Of a DNA stretch of 35,426 bases, positions 31,931-35,426 are shown in pieces. The notes under the pieces are model-generated. The model ran no database searches, had not been told where the DNA came from, and saw nothing but the letters and a program-made list of their open reading frames with translations. Position numbers and translations under genes: made by a program. The stretch's first letter is position 1. Each line of letters opens with the position of its first letter. Origin of the DNA: Herpomyces periplanetae (Eukaryota > Ascomycota > Laboulbeniomycetes > Herpomycetales > Herpomycetaceae); NCBI GenBank assembly GCA_009733715.1, contig WMKJ01000124.1:1-35426 (forward strand), written 5' to 3'.

Positions 31931-32596
31931 GATGAGAAATTCCACCACTATTACATTAATTCACGATAATTTGGACGGGGAAGAGTTATTCTGTGTAGAA
32001 AGGAGGGTGTGTAGGCAATCATATAAATATATGTTCTACACCCTTCAAAATGTGCCGATATCGTATCACAAAGCTCCAAACACTCTTAAGCACGTGCCGA
32101 TATTCCCCCGAATTTTCCCATATCGTCAGCACTGGTGAGGCACGTGACAAGGTGGGATTAGGCGACGGAGGGGAAGGGAGTGAGGAGGGTATATTATACT
32201 GTGGTGTAGCGGAGAAATTGGAATTTTGTAGAGTTTAGTTCTGGAAAAGATATGTTTTTACACGTTAAACATTAATTAGTGTGTATTGATTATTTATTGG
32301 GGGAAAGAAGAATTATTTTTATAAAATTTTACAGGTTAACGTCAAAGTTGATTAATTTATTTTTTGCCAACGTGCTCAAACTTCATAGTTTGATATTTTG
32401 TGTGCATGTGTACGTGCAGGTGTGGATTCGAATAGTTTTGGTCAAGTTAAGAGGAGTGATTTATACTAATGCACGCGTATAGGTGCGCGGGCGTATGTGG
32501 GTTGGTGTAGGTAAAATTGGGCTAATATATAAACTAACCCAAGGCATACTTATCATACGAGGACTTGAAAAGGGAACTTTGGAAACATTATTTACC
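31931..32596. promoter_or_regulatory. Divergent promoter between SmD3 and the small membrane protein
   Basis: CACGTG boxes are at 32091-32096 and 32141-32146, 50 bp apart, roughly midway between the two genes. GTGTGC-rich sequence lies at 32400-32420. An ACTAAC branch-like site near 32536 and an ACGAG acceptor near 32563 suggest that the plus-strand gene has a spliced leader or an upstream coding exon. Confidence 0.5.
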
Positions 32597-32902
32597 ATGA
32601 GCACGGAAGTCGGCGTTTCTCTGGATGGATACAATAGTTCAACACTGTTAGCACGTTGGTTACGTCGACAATTATACACGCGACAAATTGGCGATAAAGT
32701 TAGCAGTGTTTTACCCGGGCTTATTACGCTATCTCGACCAAGTTGGGAGTATACAGTAGCTGAGTTGCCCCTAATTATTTATATGATTGGAACATTCTTT
32801 CTGTATATGTTCAGCCTTTGGCTCGTGCACGATAGAAAGCCGATTATCCAGCGGGAGAAAGAACGGCAGAAAAAATGGGAGATGGTCAAACGATTTGCTT
32901 AG
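32597..32902 (+). CDS. Small single-span membrane protein (101 aa from this ATG)
   Basis: From the ATG at 32597 the protein begins MSTEVGVSLDGYNSSTLLAR. It continues through a basic segment (WLRRQLYTRQIGDKVSSVLP) and SRPSWEYTVAELP to one membrane span, LIIYMIGTFFLYMFSLWLV, and ends in a charged tail (DRKPIIQREKERQKKWEMVK). The frame is open upstream to 32483, and a branch/acceptor pair before the ATG suggests an upstream exon, so the true start may differ. Size, a single span and a highly charged tail are typical of small inner-membrane mitochondrial subunits or assembly factors. I cannot match it to a named one. Two CACGTG boxes upstream would fit the respiratory regulation known for Cbf1-type factors in some yeasts, which is inference. 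Confidence 0.55.
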   Translation: MSTEVGVSLDGYNSSTLLARWLRRQLYTRQIGDKVSSVLPGLITLSRPSWEYTVAELPLIIYMIGTFFLYMFSLWLVHDRKPIIQREKERQKKWEMVKRFA

Positions 32903-33049
32903 GATGCTGTTACAAGCATTTTTATAACGGATGGAAGGTCATGTTAACGGATGAATGATTGGGCAATGGGAAATGGGATAGACACACACACATAATGATG
33001 ATGTATGACAAAATATATGCATCTATACGAAAAGGGAGAGGACAATGAA

Positions 33050-33073
33050 GTGGTGGTGGTGGTGGTGGTGGTG
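33050..33073. repeat. (TGG)n trinucleotide repeat
   Basis: About eight copies of TGG on the plus strand lie immediately after the stop codon of the minus-strand gene, in its 3' untranslated region. Confidence 0.7.
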
Positions 33074-33997
33074 CTATCGGATAGCAAGACCACGTAAAGC
33101 CATGTCAGCGACACGTTGAGAAACTTGGTTCATGCCACGCCCATTAGCTTCTTCCATTAAGAAGCACCTTGCAATATGCAATTTCATACCATCTTCACGC
33201 TCAAGTTGGGGAGATTGGCTGGCTTGATTTAATATATTAGGATATTGCTGATCTTCATCCAAGCCTTCATCCCATAATCTCTGGGGACCTAAATGACGAG
33301 CTACCATTAAACTGTACAAGATGTCTCTGGATTCACGTTTACCCAGTAGACATCGGGCTCGCGATAACACCTCAGCTACTCGCCAATCTTCATCGACGTT
33401 GGTGGTACCTGTACGCAAGGTTACAAATTCACCGACACATAGCCAAAATAAGGATTCCGACTGTTTCTCTTGGGACATATTTGATGGGTAGTTAAATTTA
33501 TTGAGACAATTATCCTTAGCAATAGTACCCGTTATTAAATGCTCAAAAATAGATAACCTTGATAGAAGTTCTTCCAGCTGAGTTGGACCACCTTGGGAAG
33601 TTGATATGGTGTGGGATAAGGAAGATAATCGAGCGGCAGAGCGAGTGGAGTTAGCAACGCAGCTAGTAGAGTCTAAGCTGTCATCTGAGGAGGGGGGAAG
33701 TTTCGATCGGAGGGCAGTATGAGAGGGGGGGGGAGGTTTTGGGGGATTTTGATGGGCAAGGAGATGGGAGGTGTGCGATGCGGAAGATAATCGGGCCGTT
33801 GATTTTGCACGAGTTTCACAGGGCGTATTCTCGGAAGATTGATCGGATAAGTTTGAATTGATAAAATTGGTGGAGAGGAAAGGGGGTACACCCGATTTCG
33901 GGGTATAATGAGAAAGTTGAAGTGGGGGGAGAGTAGTAGTGGGGTCGGACGACATGAGTGGTCGACAGAGACAGAAACATGACCAAACGATTTCCAT
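33074..33997 (-). CDS. Uncharacterised fungal protein with helical C-terminal domain
   Basis: The first ATG after an in-frame TGA is at 33997 (307 aa). A second at 33955 gives 293 aa (MSSDPTTTLPPLQLS) and is the likelier start, because the first 14 residues are Cys-rich and overlap the divergent gene. Residues to about 145 are Ser/Pro-rich and disordered, with a proline run (PPKPPPP). The rest is a compact helical domain: LEELLSRLSIFEHLITG, ESLFWLCVGEFVTLRTG, DWRVAEVLSRARCLLGKRES, DILYSLMVARHLGPQRLWDE, ending GRGMNQVSQRVADMALRGLA. The regular spacing of Leu, Ala and aromatic residues points to a real folded domain. I do not recognise its family. A (TGG)n run abuts the stop codon at 33050-33073. 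Confidence 0.65.
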   Translation of the reverse strand: MEIVWSCFCLCRPLMSSDPTTTLPPLQLSHYTPKSGVPPFLSTNFINSNLSDQSSENTPCETRAKSTARLSSASHTSHLLAHQNPPKPPPPSHTALRSKLPPSSDDSLDSTSCVANSTRSAARLSSLSHTISTSQGGPTQLEELLSRLSIFEHLITGTIAKDNCLNKFNYPSNMSQEKQSESLFWLCVGEFVTLRTGTTNVDEDWRVAEVLSRARCLLGKRESRDILYSLMVARHLGPQRLWDEGLDEDQQYPNILNQASQSPQLEREDGMKLHIARCFLMEEANGRGMNQVSQRVADMALRGLAIR

Positions 33998-34565
33998 TTC
34001 CGAAACTCATACCGGCCTGGATATCCCTTACCAAGAAACAGATTACGCCAGTAAAAATGTCACTTACCATCCCGTAAATGACCCCAACCTATCTTCCAAT
34101 TCAACTTCCTACGTTGTTCGTGATGGTGTAACCTATGAACGTCGTTTCCCCCGTGATATCCATTTTAGCCCGGAAGAACTTAATCTATCCCCCACCGAAC
34201 TGTATAACCGTTTATTATGGAAAATTAGTTGGGCAACTCAGTTAACCGAACAATTGGAAGCTGAATGCGCAAAGTCTCGTACTCAACAGAAAAGGGAATG
34301 GTATTGTAATCAACTTATCCTCGATAAATTAATGCATAAACAAGTCGATGTATTCGAGGACCAATTACGACAACGTGGACAATTAACCGATGTAAGAAAA
34401 GCCGCTATATTAGCGCATATGCGATCCGACTTGGCCCTTTGTCCTAAACAATCCCTTAAATCTCCCCCTCAATCTCCCTTATCTGCCCATCCAATTCCTC
34501 ATAATCACGATGCTGAACTTGTTGATTCCAATTTCAATTCCTCCCTCCCCCTTCCTGGCCCATAG
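33954..34565 (+). CDS. Uncharacterised 203-aa protein with a charged helical core
   Basis: An ATG at 33954 opens 203 residues. After a polar start (MSGRQRQKHDQTISISETHT) comes YVVRDGVTYERRFPRDIHFS. A helical core follows: LNLSPTELYNRLLWKISWAT, QLTEQLEAECAKSRTQQKRE, WYCNQLILDKLMHKQVDVFE, then RQRGQLTDVRKAAILAHMRS, and a Pro/Ser-rich tail. The core has the spacing of a coiled coil with conserved Trp residues and looks like a subunit of a nuclear complex, but I cannot name it. Its ATG overlaps that of the minus-strand gene inside a CATG palindrome, so at least one of the two leaders must lie inside the other gene's coding region. Confidence 0.6.
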   Translation: MSGRQRQKHDQTISISETHTGLDIPYQETDYASKNVTYHPVNDPNLSSNSTSYVVRDGVTYERRFPRDIHFSPEELNLSPTELYNRLLWKISWATQLTEQLEAECAKSRTQQKREWYCNQLILDKLMHKQVDVFEDQLRQRGQLTDVRKAAILAHMRSDLALCPKQSLKSPPQSPLSAHPIPHNHDAELVDSNFNSSLPLPGP

Positions 34566-35185
34566 ACCTTCTCAATCTGTTGATCATCAGTATATAGTGT
34601 ACAACTCCGTGCCCGCCGGACGCGACACGCGAGCATTAAGTAGACTAAACTCCTTCATTTAATCCCTTTTTCCCTTCTCCCCCTCCCCGTAACCCCCCCA
34701 AGCCACCTGCACCGCCTCTCCTCACGTGTTTTTCCGTTATTTACCCCCCCCGGCCCTTGTTTTTCCGCTCCGGATCCCGTTCCTCGTTCGCTATTTTTTC
34801 TTTCAACTTGGTTCGTTTTGCGATTTGCATCATCCCCATCTCCATCGTCATCTTTACCTTCATTCCTCCTTTATTTCATTCTCTCTTTGTATCTTTTCTT
34901 CAAATTTACCCTTTTACCAAGTTAAATATCCCATCGCCCTCGTGCGTACCCTTATGTACATGTCTATATCTATGCGTCTGTGTGCGTGCGCGCCGTGGTT
35001 CGTTAAATATTAAGCCGCATCACCCAAACAGAAAAAATTCCCTCTTTGCCCCAGCTAATTGTTCTCTGTACTCTCGCGTATCATATTCCTTGGATTCTAC
35101 ACTTTGCATACTCCATTATTAAATTTCCTTACCTTTCCCTCACCCTTCTTGTCGCGTGTCATCTCGCGTTCCAATTGATCAATTC
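34566..35185. promoter_or_regulatory. Pyrimidine-rich leader of the last gene
   Basis: The plus strand is strongly T/C-rich from about 34640 to 35180, as in other plus-strand leaders here. A CACGTG box is at 34723-34728 and a GTGTGCGTGCGCGCC run at 34979-34993. Overlapping plus frames (34726-35013, 34757-35122) are products of this composition. Confidence 0.5.
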
Positions 35186-35426
35186 ATGTCAACTACACAA
35201 ACTTCGAGCCTATCCGAGTCTCCCTCGTCCGCTGAACCGTCCGAAACTGACGGCTTTAGCTGCACTTCGCTAGCAAATGCTCTAGCCACGACGGCGGGTC
35301 CCGGAAAAGCTCACACCCGCAACTCCGATAAACTCTCCGCTTCCCAATCCTCTTCAAATCTTGCTTCTTGTACCGTTACCGACCCTCGATCTGACAGATT
35401 TCACAAGGAAATCAAACGTCGCACCA
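35186..35426 (+). CDS. N-terminal part of a Ser/Thr-rich protein, cut by the window end
   Basis: An ATG at 35186 follows a T/C-rich leader and opens 80 codons with no stop before the end of the window. The sequence is polar: MSTTQTSSLSESPSSAEPSE, TDGFSCTSLANALATTAG, then DRFHKEIKRRT. The codon choice is normal and there is no membrane span or signal peptide. It resembles the disordered N-terminus of a kinase, transcription factor or other regulator. No domain is reached, so I cannot name it. Confidence 0.55.
   Translation, partial: MSTTQTSSLSESPSSAEPSETDGFSCTSLANALATTAGPGKAHTRNSDKLSASQSSSNLASCTVTDPRSDRFHKEIKRRT

Noticed and set aside
34726-35273. Three overlapping plus frames of 75-121 codons.
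   Set aside because: They lie in a pyrimidine-rich leader and the last overlaps the better-supported ATG at 35186 in another frame.

Overview
The window is nuclear DNA of an intron-rich, fairly AT-rich fungus, most likely an ascomycete of an early-branching or otherwise poorly sampled lineage. The lineage is inferred. The gene set supports it (Pus4, Ncs2/Ctu2, Tho1-like SAP protein, Ptm1-type GOST protein, G3BP/Nxt3, Ypt7, Irc6/AAGAB-type adaptor chaperone, SmD3, YML018C-type carrier), as do short introns (about 60-230 nt, mostly GTAAGT/GTATGT donors and CTAAC/TTAAC branch sites) and frequent CACGTG boxes between genes. CTG is read as leucine: a tRNA-Leu(CAG) is present, and CTG codons fall at Rab7-conserved leucines. 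Twenty coding introns were placed by hand; joined exons keep frame and give family-typical lengths (for example Ypt7 = 207 aa from 7 exons).

Layout. 1-3260: AT-rich stretch with no convincing gene. 3261-5661: mitochondrial-type hot-dog thioesterase (+), converging with a two-piece membrane protein (-). 6799-9572: Tho1-like SAP protein (+) converging with a histidine-rich protein (-). 10688-14785: Ctu2 (-) and a Ptm1/GPR107-type membrane protein (+) diverge from a 745-bp promoter with a CACGTG and a TGACGTCA site. 14988-17110: G3BP-type NTF2/RRM protein (-), preceded by about 2.6 kb of strongly strand-asymmetric polypurine DNA. 19727-20758: a two-exon 124-aa protein of unknown function (-) and a doubtful small ORF. 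21000-22200: microsatellites and possible unresolved exons. 22554-24020: Pus4 (+). 24144-30364: three minus-strand genes, SLC35F5-like carrier, Ypt7/Rab7 and AAGAB/Irc6. 30806-30926: tRNA-Leu(CAG) with intron. 31136-31930: SmD3 (-). 32597-32902: small single-span membrane protein (+). 33074-34565: two uncharacterised genes facing away from each other whose ATGs share one CATG palindrome. 35186-end: start of a Ser/Thr-rich protein cut by the window edge.

The genes are mostly housekeeping and do not form one pathway, although several meet in common processes: Ctu2 and Pus4 modify tRNA; Tho1-like, G3BP and SmD3 act on mRNA; Ypt7, AAGAB/Irc6 and the Ptm1-like protein act in endomembrane traffic. 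I found no mobile element, CRISPR array, virus-like element or gene cluster of a defence or secondary-metabolite kind. The most unusual items are the shared-start divergent pair near 33954, the polypurine block at 17.1-19.7 kb, the histidine-rich protein and several conserved-looking genes I could not assign.
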